DNA of 30,902 nt, from positions 1 through 30,902 of the forward strand of contig DAOUDK010000041.1 of NCBI GenBank assembly GCA_034431315.1, read 5' to 3'. The stretch is from JAUWOY01 sp034431315 (GTDB taxonomy: Bacteria > Chloroflexota > Anaerolineae > VGOG01). The first letter of the stretch is position 1, and every line of letters starts with the position of its first letter. The notes beneath the pieces are model-generated. The model ran no database searches, had not been told where the DNA came from, and saw nothing but the letters and a program-made list of their open reading frames with translations. The translations under genes and the position numbers were made by a program. Shown one piece after another: positions 21,732 through 29,082 of the stretch.

Positions 21732-22142
21732 ATGGACATCAAACCCCTGCGATTCATCGCTGAACCCATAGAGGCCCAGTTCGATCAGCCGCCGACGCTG
21801 GAGAAGAAGCCGGGTTGCCCCGACCAGTTTGTCTGGCAAGGCGAGACCTATCGCGTCATCGAGAAACTGAGCGAATGGCACGACTATGGCCGTCGGGGGC
21901 GCATGGCGGTCAATATGCGCCCTGAGCACGCCGCGGCTGCCTCCCGTCGCGGTTCGTGGGGCGTGGGGCGGGACTATTACCGAGTGCGCACCGATAGCGG
22001 TCAGGTCTTTGATCTGTACTATGATCGGGCGCCCAAGAAAGCTAGAGACCGCAAAGGGGCATGGTTTCTCTACCGGGAGATGTCCGATATCGCGGCACCA
22101 GACGACAGGCCTGGCGAGCAATACGAGAAGAGCTCACCATGA
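21732..22142 (+). CDS. DUF6504 family protein
   Basis: The 136-residue protein matches DUF6504: FVWQGETYRVIEKLSEWHDY near residues 33-52, then YYRVRTDSGQVFDLYYDRAP and a closing KGAWFLYREM. The compact beta-rich region suggests a small nucleic-acid or protein-binding domain; its function is unknown. In actinobacteria members are often beside translesion DNA polymerase genes. Here the stop overlaps the start of a MutT-type Nudix gene (ATGA, 22139-22142), again a genome-maintenance context. The ATG at 21732 has no strong ribosome site. Confidence 0.7.
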   Translation: MDIKPLRFIAEPIEAQFDQPPTLEKKPGCPDQFVWQGETYRVIEKLSEWHDYGRRGRMAVNMRPEHAAAASRRGSWGVGRDYYRVRTDSGQVFDLYYDRAPKKARDRKGAWFLYREMSDIAAPDDRPGEQYEKSSP

Positions 22143-22615
22143 CACACGCGACTCTGTGCTATTTGATGCGGGGAAATCCACCCAATGAGATTCTCTTGGG
22201 GCTCAAGAAGGTCGGCTTTGGTGCGGGGAAATACGGCGGCTTGGGCGGGAAGATTGAAGCAGGCGAAACGGTAACCATGGCCGCCGTTAGAGAACTAGAA
22301 GAAGAGACCGGGATCAAGGTCTTCGAAAAGGACCTCCAGCCGATGGGCCTTATGACGTTCTTGTTCCCCGCCAAACCTGATTGGAGTCAAGCGGTGCACG
22401 TGTTTCTGGCCACGAAGTGGGATGGCGATCCAGTGGAAAGTACGGAGATGATCCCTGCCTGGTTTGCGAGCGATGACATTCCCTTTGAACAAATGTGGCA
22501 AGATGTTTACCATTGGCTCCCGCGTGTCCTCGCAGGAGAGCGGGTACGAGCACGCTTCACGTTCAAAGAGGATAACGAAACTGTAGATGAAGTCGAGATA
22601 GAACCGTGGGGTTAA
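22139..22615 (+). CDS. MutT/MTH1-like Nudix hydrolase
   Basis: The 158-residue protein starts MTHATLCYLMRGNPPNEILL and has a complete Nudix box from G37 to I59 (G37-x5-E43-x7-R51-E52-L53-x-E55-E56-x-G58-I59). The pre-box KKVGFGAGKYGGLGGKIE closely resembles MTH1-type 8-oxo-dGTP/2-OH-dATP diphosphatases, and the later ESTEMIPAWFASDDIPFEQMW also matches that group. It probably sanitises the nucleotide pool by hydrolysing oxidised purine triphosphates to monophosphates. A longer frame begins at 22061, but ATG 22139 overlaps the DUF6504 stop and starts the domain. It precedes the PRPP synthetase gene by 31 nt. Confidence 0.85.
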   Translation: MTHATLCYLMRGNPPNEILLGLKKVGFGAGKYGGLGGKIEAGETVTMAAVRELEEETGIKVFEKDLQPMGLMTFLFPAKPDWSQAVHVFLATKWDGDPVESTEMIPAWFASDDIPFEQMWQDVYHWLPRVLAGERVRARFTFKEDNETVDEVEIEPWG

Positions 22616-22646
22616 TCCCGAGCAAAATCAGCAATGGAGAAGAAAA

Positions 22647-23630
22647 ATGACAACAGAGGCCATTGACCCCAGCGAAGTTCGCTTTTTTAGCGGCAGTTCC
22701 CACCCCCAACTGGCCTCCGATATCGCCAGCTACCTGAGCGTACCGCTCGACAAAACCAAGATCACTCGATTTAGCAACGATAACCTGTATATCCAACTCG
22801 GCGCCAGCGTGCGTTCGCGCACGGTGTTCATTGTCCAGTCACTCTCTCCCCCCGTGAACGATCATCTGGTAGAACTGTTGATGATGCTCGACATCGCGCG
22901 GGCGGCGTCGGCCAAAGAGATTCACGCCATCATCCCCTACTTCTCCTTTGCCCGTTCTGACAAGAAAGATGCTCCGCGCATCTCCATCACCGCCCGGCTG
23001 GTGGCCGATCTGCTGCAAACGGCTGGGGCTACGCACGTGATGACCATGGTGCTCCACTCGCCGCAGGTGCACGGTTTCTTCAGTGTGCCGGCCGATCCGC
23101 TTAGCAGCCGCCCGGTCTTCATCCAGTACTTTCAACAGCGCGACCTGTCGAGCACAATTGTGGTTGCCCCAGACATGGGGCACGCCAAGTCGGCCGCTCG
23201 CTTCGCCAAAGACCTGGGCCTGCCAGTTGCAGCCGGGGACAAGGAACGGGTTTCTGATACAGAAGTACGTCTTAGTGGGATAATTGGCCAACAGGTGCAC
23301 GGTTGCAAACGGGCTCTGGTTTTTGACAACGAAGTCGCTACTGGCGGATCCGTTCTCGAAATGAGCAAACTCTTGATCGAGTATGGTATTCAAGAAATCT
23401 GGATAGTCTGCACCCATGGGGTCTTCGTACGAGGGGGACTCGAAAAACTGACCGCGGTTCCTCAAATCACAGAGATCGTGACCACGGATACAGTTCATAT
23501 CCTTTCAGCGGAGAGCTATCCCAAACTGCATGTGCTCTCTGTAGCCCCCGTTTTTGGTGAAGCGATTCGGCGCAACTATCTGCGGGAGTCCATTGGCGAT
23601 CTGTTTGTCTTTGGAGAAGAGAATCCGTAG
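22647..23630 (+). CDS. prs: Divergent ribose-phosphate diphosphokinase (PRPP synthetase)
   Basis: The 327-residue protein has the two-domain phosphoribosyltransferase-like fold of PRPP synthetases, which make 5-phosphoribosyl diphosphate from ribose 5-phosphate and ATP. Aligned landmarks are RFSNDNLYIQLGASVRSRTV, NDHLVELLMMLDIARAASAK, PYFSFARSDKKDAPR (classically YARQDRK), VLHSPQVHGFF (classically DLHAEQIQGFF, catalytic-site His kept), GDKERV (flexible-loop Lys kept) and FDNEVATGGS for the ribose-5-phosphate loop (classically VDDxIDTGGT). The pyrophosphate loop PDMGHAKSAARF also departs from PDxGGxxRA. These changes suggest altered regulation, metal use or a paralogue with a different substrate. 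The start has GGAGAAG upstream. Confidence 0.8.
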   Translation: MTTEAIDPSEVRFFSGSSHPQLASDIASYLSVPLDKTKITRFSNDNLYIQLGASVRSRTVFIVQSLSPPVNDHLVELLMMLDIARAASAKEIHAIIPYFSFARSDKKDAPRISITARLVADLLQTAGATHVMTMVLHSPQVHGFFSVPADPLSSRPVFIQYFQQRDLSSTIVVAPDMGHAKSAARFAKDLGLPVAAGDKERVSDTEVRLSGIIGQQVHGCKRALVFDNEVATGGSVLEMSKLLIEYGIQEIWIVCTHGVFVRGGLEKLTAVPQITEIVTTDTVHILSAESYPKLHVLSVAPVFGEAIRRNYLRESIGDLFVFGEENP

Positions 23631-23649
23631 GCGCAAGAGGAGGTATCCC

Positions 23650-24297
23650 ATCAGACCAATCATCTTAGTCCGACACGCGCAGTCGGAACATCACGTGAAC
23701 AAGCTGACAGGCGGTTGGACAGATACCGGGCTGACGGAGATGGGACGTCGTCAGGCCACCTGTCTGGCATCAAGATTAAAGCATGAGATTGGAGATACTC
23801 CCTGCCAGCTTTACTGCAGTGACCTCAAGCGCGCGCTGCAAACGGCGGAGATCATCGGCAAAGAGATCAGCCTGACACCGAATCCTGTTCCTGAGCTCAG
23901 AGCGCCCAATAATGGCGTTGTGGCAGGCAAATCACAAGAAGAGGCGAAACGGTATGCTCTGGAAAGGACCACACCAGAGCTCGATTGGCAACCGTACCCG
24001 CAAGCAGAGACATGGCGCCAGTTCTATTCGAGAGTCGCGGCCTGCATGGAGCAGCTTACCAGAAACCAAAACGCCCCTCTCCTTGTGGTCACCCACGCAG
24101 GAACCCTGATCAACATCGTCGCCTGGTGGCTGCAACTGGACATTGATATGCTGTGCAAAGTGTCGTTCGAGACTTCCCCTGCGAGTTTGAGCGTTTTGAG
24201 AGTGAACGAGTGGAACGAGCGTACCATAGAGAGACTGAACGATGCGGCACACCTTTACACAGCGGGGCTCGCGGAAGGAGTACGATTATGCCCTTGA
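23650..24297 (+). CDS. Histidine phosphatase (phosphoglycerate mutase-like) with apparent AUC start
   Basis: The roughly 215-residue protein belongs to the histidine phosphatase superfamily: the phospho-acceptor His in IILVRHAQSEHH, GGWTDTGLTEMGRRQA, CSDLKRALQTAEII, and the second His in LLVVTHAGTLIN. Members dephosphorylate sugar phosphates, nucleotides or alpha-ribazole phosphate; this substrate is not identified. Start choice is odd: homologues begin with Met two or three residues before IILVRHA, and a strong AGAGGAGG (23636-23643) lies 6 nt before an ATC codon at 23650, with no ATG nearby. Either AUC is used, the codon is a sequencing error for ATG, or translation starts at TTG 23611 inside prs. 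It overlaps the next gene by 10 nt. Confidence 0.75.
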   Translation: MRPIILVRHAQSEHHVNKLTGGWTDTGLTEMGRRQATCLASRLKHEIGDTPCQLYCSDLKRALQTAEIIGKEISLTPNPVPELRAPNNGVVAGKSQEEAKRYALERTTPELDWQPYPQAETWRQFYSRVAACMEQLTRNQNAPLLVVTHAGTLINIVAWWLQLDIDMLCKVSFETSPASLSVLRVNEWNERTIERLNDAAHLYTAGLAEGVRLCP

Positions 24298-25244
24298 CAT
24301 TGAAACGACTAAGCGGCGAAGCCTTTGGCCGAGCGCGCCAGTTCCTCAAAACGCGGGCTAGGCCGCTGGAGCGAGCCATGTTCGAGCATCTGTTCGAGGC
24401 GGCCTCAGCGGAGAGCGTGATTGCCGAGCTGGCACGCTTTCAAAACGAGGACGGCGGATTTGGACGAGCGCTGGAACCGGACCTGCGCACGCCAAGCTCA
24501 TCAGCCCTGGCGACTGGGATTGGCCTGCGCACGCTCAAAGAGCTTGGGTGCTCCGCAGACCATCCAGTGGTCGGCCAAGCCGTGTCGTATCTGCTGGCGA
24601 CGTTTGATCATCAGGCCAAAGTCTGGCGGGTTGCGCCGCACGATACGAATGCGTTCCCCCATGCCGGATGGTGGCACGACGAAGACGGCAGCCTGGCTCG
24701 CACCTTCGATGGCTTTCTGGTCATTCCACGGGCCGAGATCGTGGGCTTGCTCCATCATTTCGCATCCCTCGTGCCAGCCGACTGGCTCAACGACCTGACC
24801 GAGGGCACGGTTACGGACATTGAAGTCATTGAGGCATTGGAGACGGGAGGCGGGGATGACCTCAGCTATGCCTTGAGCCTGGCGGAGGCAGAGGAGCTGC
24901 CGCAACACTTCAGGCGTCGTCTTATAACACGGATTCGCGACGTAACCCCCACCGTCGTCAGCCGTGACCCACGGGAATGGGCTTCCTACTGCATCTCACC
25001 ACTCAAGTTAGCGTCGTCGCCACAGTCCGTCGTCGCGGATCTACTCTGGGATGATCTACAGGCCCACCTGGATTACCAGATTGACCACCAAACCCCTGAA
25101 GGCACATGGGATCCGGTTTGGACCTGGGGTGACTTCTATCCAGACGCATGGGAGCAAGCCAAACTTGAATGGCGCGGCCGCTTGACCCTCAACACCTTGA
25201 TAGCACTCCAGGCTTTTGGACGCATCGAGGAACAACCGAGCTAG
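24288..25244 (+). CDS. Prenyltransferase/squalene-cyclase-like alpha-alpha toroid protein
   Basis: The 318-residue protein has helical hairpin repeats like terpenoid cyclases and protein prenyltransferase subunits. The clearest unit is ELARFQNEDGGFGRALEPDL (a QW-type Q-N-x-D-G-G-F motif); a second is HQTPEGTWDPVWTWG. No DxDD or DDxxD acid motif typical of true cyclases is seen, so catalysis is doubtful; a ligand-binding or unknown enzymatic role is possible. A longer frame starts at 24153, but ATG 24288 has GGAAGGAG 8 nt upstream and begins MPLTLKRLSGEAFGRARQF. It overlaps the histidine phosphatase gene and is followed 9 nt later by a methyltransferase. Confidence 0.65.
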   Translation: MPLTLKRLSGEAFGRARQFLKTRARPLERAMFEHLFEAASAESVIAELARFQNEDGGFGRALEPDLRTPSSSALATGIGLRTLKELGCSADHPVVGQAVSYLLATFDHQAKVWRVAPHDTNAFPHAGWWHDEDGSLARTFDGFLVIPRAEIVGLLHHFASLVPADWLNDLTEGTVTDIEVIEALETGGGDDLSYALSLAEAEELPQHFRRRLITRIRDVTPTVVSRDPREWASYCISPLKLASSPQSVVADLLWDDLQAHLDYQIDHQTPEGTWDPVWTWGDFYPDAWEQAKLEWRGRLTLNTLIALQAFGRIEEQPS

Positions 25245-25253
25245 GAGCGTGTT

Positions 25254-26066
25254 ATGTCGACCGCAGATCTACAGCGAGCAAACGAAGAGACGCGAGAGGC
25301 GTGGAACCGGAACGCGGCCTTCTGGGACGAGCGCATGGACGAGGGCAACGACTTCGTCGAGGTGCTGATCTGGCCGGCCACCGAGCGGCTGCTGGAGTTG
25401 CGGTCGGGTGAGCGCGTGCTCGACATCGCTTGCGGCAATGGGTTGTCCTCTCGACACCTGGCCGCTATGGGCGCCGAGGTGGTGGCCTTCGATTTCGCGG
25501 AAGAGATGATTGCCTATGCCCTGGAGCGCACGACAGAGCACACCGAGCGTATCGAGTACCTGGTGCTGGACGCCACCGACGAAGCTGCGCTACTGGCGCT
25601 GGGCGTGGGCCAGTTCGACGCTGCCATCTGCAACATGGCGCTGTTCGACATGGCGGAGATCCAACCCCTGATGCGCGCCCTGGCCCGGTTGCTTCGTCCC
25701 GGCGGGCGATTCGTCTTCTCGGTGCTCCATCCCTGCTTCAACAGCCCCCACATGGCCCTCGTCGCCGAGGTGGAGGATCGAGCGGGCGACATCGTCACCA
25801 TCTACTCAGTGAAGATATTCAGCTACATCACCCCAACAGTTACCCACGCCGCGGCGATGCGGGGCCAGCCGAAGCCGCAGCTTATCTTCCACCGACCATT
25901 GGAGGTATTGCTCGGTAAAGGCTTTGACGCCGGGTTCGTGCTGGATGGCCTCGAGGAGCGAGCGTTTCCACCGGATCACCCATCTACCAGAGACTACCTC
26001 TCCTGGGGAGCGAACTTCAGCGAGATCCCGCCGGTACTCGTGGCGCGGATGCGGCTGCCGGGGTAG
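25254..26066 (+). CDS. Class I SAM-dependent methyltransferase
   Basis: The 270-residue protein has the Rossmann-like methyltransferase core: motif I VLDIACGNGLSSRHLA (about residues 61-76), the acidic post-I position in VVAFDFAEEMIAYA, motif II/III regions LVLDATDEAAL and FDAAICNMALFDM, and LLRPGGRFVFSVLHP. The fold and the C-terminal extension of about 110 residues resemble small-molecule (ubiquinone/menaquinone or toxin-type) methyltransferases. The acceptor is unknown. AGGAGC at 25242-25247 supports ATG 25254. It lies 9 nt after the toroid protein gene, suggesting joint function, and is followed by copy 2 of the 100-bp element. Confidence 0.82.
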   Translation: MSTADLQRANEETREAWNRNAAFWDERMDEGNDFVEVLIWPATERLLELRSGERVLDIACGNGLSSRHLAAMGAEVVAFDFAEEMIAYALERTTEHTERIEYLVLDATDEAALLALGVGQFDAAICNMALFDMAEIQPLMRALARLLRPGGRFVFSVLHPCFNSPHMALVAEVEDRAGDIVTIYSVKIFSYITPTVTHAAAMRGQPKPQLIFHRPLEVLLGKGFDAGFVLDGLEERAFPPDHPSTRDYLSWGANFSEIPPVLVARMRLPG

Positions 26067-26072
26067 CCTCGC

Positions 26073-26172
26073 GCAAATTCTTTCCTACCACCAAGACACA
26101 AAGACACAAAGTTTCGTGAGAGGCCCCACCTACGCCGCTTTTCTTTGTGCCTTGGTGTCTTTGTGGTGAAAA
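26073..26172 (-). repeat. 100-bp palindromic element, copy 2 (inverted relative to copy 1)
   Basis: The core at 26087-26168 is 82 bp with a 31-nt spacer, exactly as in copy 1. Its reverse complement matches copy 1 at 25 of 26 bases in one arm and 24 of 25 in the other, and at about 19 of 31 in the spacer. The 14-nt shoulder (12 of 14) and TTTT on the other side are also shared. Confidence 0.85.
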
Positions 26173-26241
26173 GCGAGGAAGTCGAGTCCTATAACAATCT
26201 TCGATGATGAACTGGATTGAACCATCAAAAGGGTGTTCGAC

Positions 26242-26580
26242 ATGTCCAGCCACGATTCCAGAATGCGCAGGGAAAGCAAGACCATTGAGGCCATGATACG
26301 CCTCTATTGCCACGATCACCATGGAAGCGAGGGTGAACTCTGCCCTGAATGTAGGGAGCTTTGGGACTATGCACTGGCTCGTCTTGACAGATGTCCGCTT
26401 CGGGAAAACAAGCCCACCTGCGCCAAGTGCCCGGTTCATTGCTACAAGCCGGACATGAGAGAGAAGGTCAAAGCGGTGATGCGATATGCTGGTCCCCGCA
26501 TGTTATATCGGCATCCCGTTCTGGCGGTGCTTCACCTCATTGACGGCTTCAGGAAAACGCCGGATAGCCCTCGGCGGTGA
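26242..26580 (+). CDS. YgbA-like nitrous oxide-stimulated promoter family protein
   Basis: The 112-residue protein matches the YgbA_NO family: IEAMIRLYCHDHHG, then LCPECRELWDYALARLDRCP, KPTCAKCPVHCYKPDMREKV and AVMRYAGPRMLYRHPVLAVL. Six conserved Cys (two C-x2-C pairs and neighbours) with a HD-HH segment suggest a metal or iron-sulfur site. Enterobacterial ygbA is induced by nitric oxide; the biochemical role is not established. ATG 26242 is chosen over GTG 26233; AAAGGG upstream is a weak ribosome site. The gene follows the 100-bp repeat and precedes the phosphoribosyltransferase gene by about 10 nt. Confidence 0.88.
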   Translation: MSSHDSRMRRESKTIEAMIRLYCHDHHGSEGELCPECRELWDYALARLDRCPLRENKPTCAKCPVHCYKPDMREKVKAVMRYAGPRMLYRHPVLAVLHLIDGFRKTPDSPRR

Positions 26581-26590
26581 AGGGATGCTC

Positions 26591-27097
26591 ATGCGAGACT
26601 ACCTTGACCTCATAGACACTGCCACGGACGGATCGAGGTATGACGTCACCCCCCTCTTCGGTGACTATCAGGCATTCTCAGCGCTCGTTGATGACCTGGT
26701 AGGAATGTGCGCCACGGTTGCTTTCGACTGTGTGGCGGGCATTGATGCTCTGGGATTCATTCTGGGCGCCGCCATTGCGATGAGGACTGAGAGAGGATTC
26801 GTGCCGCTTCGCAAAGGTGGCAAACTCCCTGTCGCATCGGATACAGCCAGCTTCGTTGACTACACCGGCCAGAGGAAATCCATCGAGATAAGACGAGATG
26901 CCCTCCAGCCAGGCTCCAGAGTCCTGCTGGTAGACGAATGGGTGGAGACCGGCGCCCAGGTCAAGGCTGCAATTGCATTACTGGAGAAGCAAGGAGCCAC
27001 CGTCGCCGCGATCGCCACGATCAATGTGGACGACAATGAGCTCACTCGCTCACTTCGGAATGGGTATAGATTCGTTTCGGTCTGGGATCGGGACTAG
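26591..27097 (+). CDS. Phosphoribosyltransferase (adenine phosphoribosyltransferase-like)
   Basis: The 168-residue protein has a type I phosphoribosyltransferase fold: IDALGFILGAAIAMRTERGF and FVPLRKGGKLP (as in APRT, G-F-V-P-x-R-K-x-x-K-L-P) and a PRPP loop VLLVDEWVETGAQVKAAI in place of the classic VLVVDDLLATGGT. The loop keeps one acidic pair as D-E and the T-G, but the central residues differ, so the base accepted may not be adenine. It likely salvages a purine-like base using PRPP, perhaps linked to the PRPP synthetase at 22647. ATG 26591 has GAAGGG 6 nt upstream; ATG 26585 is the alternative. Confidence 0.78.
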   Translation: MRDYLDLIDTATDGSRYDVTPLFGDYQAFSALVDDLVGMCATVAFDCVAGIDALGFILGAAIAMRTERGFVPLRKGGKLPVASDTASFVDYTGQRKSIEIRRDALQPGSRVLLVDEWVETGAQVKAAIALLEKQGATVAAIATINVDDNELTRSLRNGYRFVSVWDRD

Positions 27098-27118
27098 CAT
27101 GCAGTAAGGAGAACGTGA

Positions 27119-27898
27119 GTGGACGTTCGAGCGTACAATCGCATGGCGTGGAACAAAGAAGTTGAGCGTGGCAATCAATGGACTGTTCCAGTCAGTAGTG
27201 AGGCCATCTCCGCCGCGAGGCAAGGGCAATGGGAGATCATCTTGACGCCGACGAAACCGGTTCCGAGGGCATGGTTCCCCAATTTGGAAGGTCTCGATGT
27301 CCTTTGCCTGGCTTCGGGCGGAGGGCAGCAGGGCCCAGTTCTGGCTGCGGCTGGGGCAAATGTGACCGTCCTCGACAACTCGCCCAGGCAGTTGGAGCAG
27401 GACCGTCTTGTCGCCGAGAGGGACTCGCTCGCCATCACCACGGTCGAAGGTGACATGGCCGACCTTTCGACGTTCTCCGACCAGAGCTTTGACCTCATCG
27501 TGCATCCCGTCTCCAACGTGTTTGTCCCCGATGTCCGGCCAGTGTGGGCGGAGGCGTTTCGGGTGCTGCGGCACGGTGGAGCGCTGCTGGCCGGCTTCTC
27601 GAATCCAGCGATTTATCTCTTTGACTACGACCTCGCTGACCGCACCGGTATTCTCCAGGTCAAGTACGCCCTCCCCTACTCCGACCTGACCAGCTTGACT
27701 GAAGAGGAAAGGCAGCGATATGTTGATAAGGGATTCCCTCTTGAGTTCAGCCACACCCTGGAGGATCAGATCGGCGGACAACTCGGCGTTGGCTTCGTGA
27801 TCACTGGTTTTTATGAGGACTCCTACGGTGAGGAGGAGGGCGATATACTGGCGAACTACATGCACATTTTCATCACCACGCGGGCGATCAAGCTTTAG
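27119..27898 (+). CDS. Class I SAM-dependent methyltransferase
   Basis: The 259-residue protein carries motif I as VLCLASGGGQQGPVLAAAGA (residues about 60-79), then VTVLDNSPRQLEQDRLVAER, EGDMADLSTFSDQSFDLIVH and FRVLRHGGALLAGFSNP. The start RAYNRMAWNKEVERGNQWT is typical of a widespread group of uncharacterised small-molecule methyltransferases. It is not a close copy of the methyltransferase at 25254. GTG 27119 has AAGGAG 7 nt upstream and follows the phosphoribosyltransferase gene by 21 nt. Its TAG stop abuts a palindromic repeat. Confidence 0.82.
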   Translation: MDVRAYNRMAWNKEVERGNQWTVPVSSEAISAARQGQWEIILTPTKPVPRAWFPNLEGLDVLCLASGGGQQGPVLAAAGANVTVLDNSPRQLEQDRLVAERDSLAITTVEGDMADLSTFSDQSFDLIVHPVSNVFVPDVRPVWAEAFRVLRHGGALLAGFSNPAIYLFDYDLADRTGILQVKYALPYSDLTSLTEEERQRYVDKGFPLEFSHTLEDQIGGQLGVGFVITGFYEDSYGEEEGDILANYMHIFITTRAIKL

Positions 27899-27974
27899 TT
27901 GGTAGATTGGTAGATTGGTAGATTGGTTCCCCAATTTACCAATTTACCAGTTTCCCAGTCTACCAACCTACCAG
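27899..27974. repeat. gtagattg-word palindrome
   Basis: Left arm TTGGTAGATTGGTAGATTGG(tagattgg) and right arm CCAATTTACCAATTTACCAG...CTACCAACCTACCAG form an imperfect palindrome starting right after the methyltransferase stop and ending 16 nt before the trmO start. It contains no spacer units, so it is not a CRISPR array. Confidence 0.8.
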
Positions 27975-27989
27975 TTTGGATATCGGATT

Positions 27990-28469
27990 ATGGAAATAAG
28001 CTATCGGCCCATTGGCGTGATTCATAGCCCGTTCACCGACATCGGGGGTATGCCCATCCAACCCACAGGAGCTGCCGGAATTCGAGGCACGGTCGAGGTT
28101 TTCCCCGAATTCGCCGAAGGGTTGAGAGACCTGGAAGGCTTCTCCCACATCATCTTGCTCTACCATTTTCACCGAGTTCAAGAGTCCAAACTTGTCGTCA
28201 CCCCCTTCATGGATCCCCAGCCCCGTGGAGTTTTTGCCACCCGAGCCCCAAAGCGTCCCAACCCCATTGGGCTATCCATCGTAAAACTGCTGAGCATTGA
28301 GCAAAACATCCTGCACATTGAGAACGTGGACATTCTCGACGGAACGCCTTTGCTGGACATCAAGCCGTATGTACCAGAGTTCGACCAGCCTCAAGCCGAC
28401 CGCGTGGGCTGGCTGGAACAGTCTAAAGGGAAAGTGCAGAGCAGGAAGTCAGACGGTCGGTTTCGGTGA
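27990..28469 (+). CDS. trmO: tRNA (N6-threonylcarbamoyladenosine-37-N6)-methyltransferase TrmO-like
   Basis: The 159-residue protein belongs to the TsaA/TrmO family, which methylates t6A37 in tRNA using S-adenosylmethionine in an all-beta barrel fold. Signature segments are YRPIGVIHSPFTDIGGMPIQ, GLRDLEGFSHIILLYHFHR, GVFATRAPKRPNPIGLSIVK and VDILDGTPLLDIKPYVPEFD. Length fits the short form without C-terminal extension. A longer frame opens at 27915 inside the upstream repeat; ATG 27990 starts the conserved region but has only a weak ribosome site. Archaeal and clostridial members may act on other substrates. Confidence 0.9.
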   Translation: MEISYRPIGVIHSPFTDIGGMPIQPTGAAGIRGTVEVFPEFAEGLRDLEGFSHIILLYHFHRVQESKLVVTPFMDPQPRGVFATRAPKRPNPIGLSIVKLLSIEQNILHIENVDILDGTPLLDIKPYVPEFDQPQADRVGWLEQSKGKVQSRKSDGRFR

Positions 28470-28505
28470 TTCGAGTCTTTAGAAAAATCTCAAGGAGTGT
28501 GAAAA

Positions 28506-29066
28506 ATGGCAACCCGACATCCCTTCGATTGGCTTTCCACCTCTGGGCAGAAGTGCGCGTTCATAGCTCTTTTCGCCCTCACGCTTGCCGTAATGGTGAG
28601 CCTGAACGCCCTGGGCGGCCCTCTGAATACCGAGGTCGCACCGCTGGGCATCGTTTCGTTCGAGCTTGCAGGAGAGCTAGCCCTCGCTCAGAGCATGGTC
28701 GAGTCGTGGGGGCAAGCGGGCCAGGTCTACGCTGGCTTAAATCTCGGCCTTGATTACCTCTTCATGGTCGCCTACTCAAGCTGTATCTCGCTGGGTTGCG
28801 TGTTGGTGGCCCGCAGCCTCTCACGACGGGTCGCGTTTCTCTCCTCCACGGGAGTGCTCCTGGCCTGGGCGCAGTTTGGCGCCGCGCTGCTGGACGCCGT
28901 GGAGAACTACGCCCTCATCCAGGTTCTGCTGGGGTCTCAGCAAGCGTCGTGGCCTGCAGTAGCTCGCTGGTGCGCCATACCGAAGTTCTCGATCGTAGCC
29001 GCTGGCCTCGTCTACGTCAGCGTGGGTGCTGTCTTGGCTGTGGTGACGAAGGCCCGCACCAAATAG
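28506..29066 (+). CDS. Hypothetical four-helix membrane protein
   Basis: The 186-residue protein has about four hydrophobic segments: CAFIALFALTLAVMVSLNAL, LDYLFMVAYSSCISLGCVLV, VAFLSSTGVLLAWAQFGAAL and FSIVAAGLVYVSVGAVLAVV. A periplasmic loop of about 40 residues lies after the first, and the end is basic (TKARTK). No family or active-site motif was recognised. AAGGAG at 28491-28496 supports ATG 28506. It lies 16 nt before the second class I aminotransferase, so it may be co-transcribed with it. Confidence 0.65.
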   Translation: MATRHPFDWLSTSGQKCAFIALFALTLAVMVSLNALGGPLNTEVAPLGIVSFELAGELALAQSMVESWGQAGQVYAGLNLGLDYLFMVAYSSCISLGCVLVARSLSRRVAFLSSTGVLLAWAQFGAALLDAVENYALIQVLLGSQQASWPAVARWCAIPKFSIVAAGLVYVSVGAVLAVVTKARTK

Positions 29067-29082
29067 AAAAGGAGCACACCAA

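Noticed and set aside
27899..27974. Possible CRISPR array
   Set aside because: Units are 9-10 nt, contiguous and palindromic as a whole; there are no spacers and no cas genes nearby.
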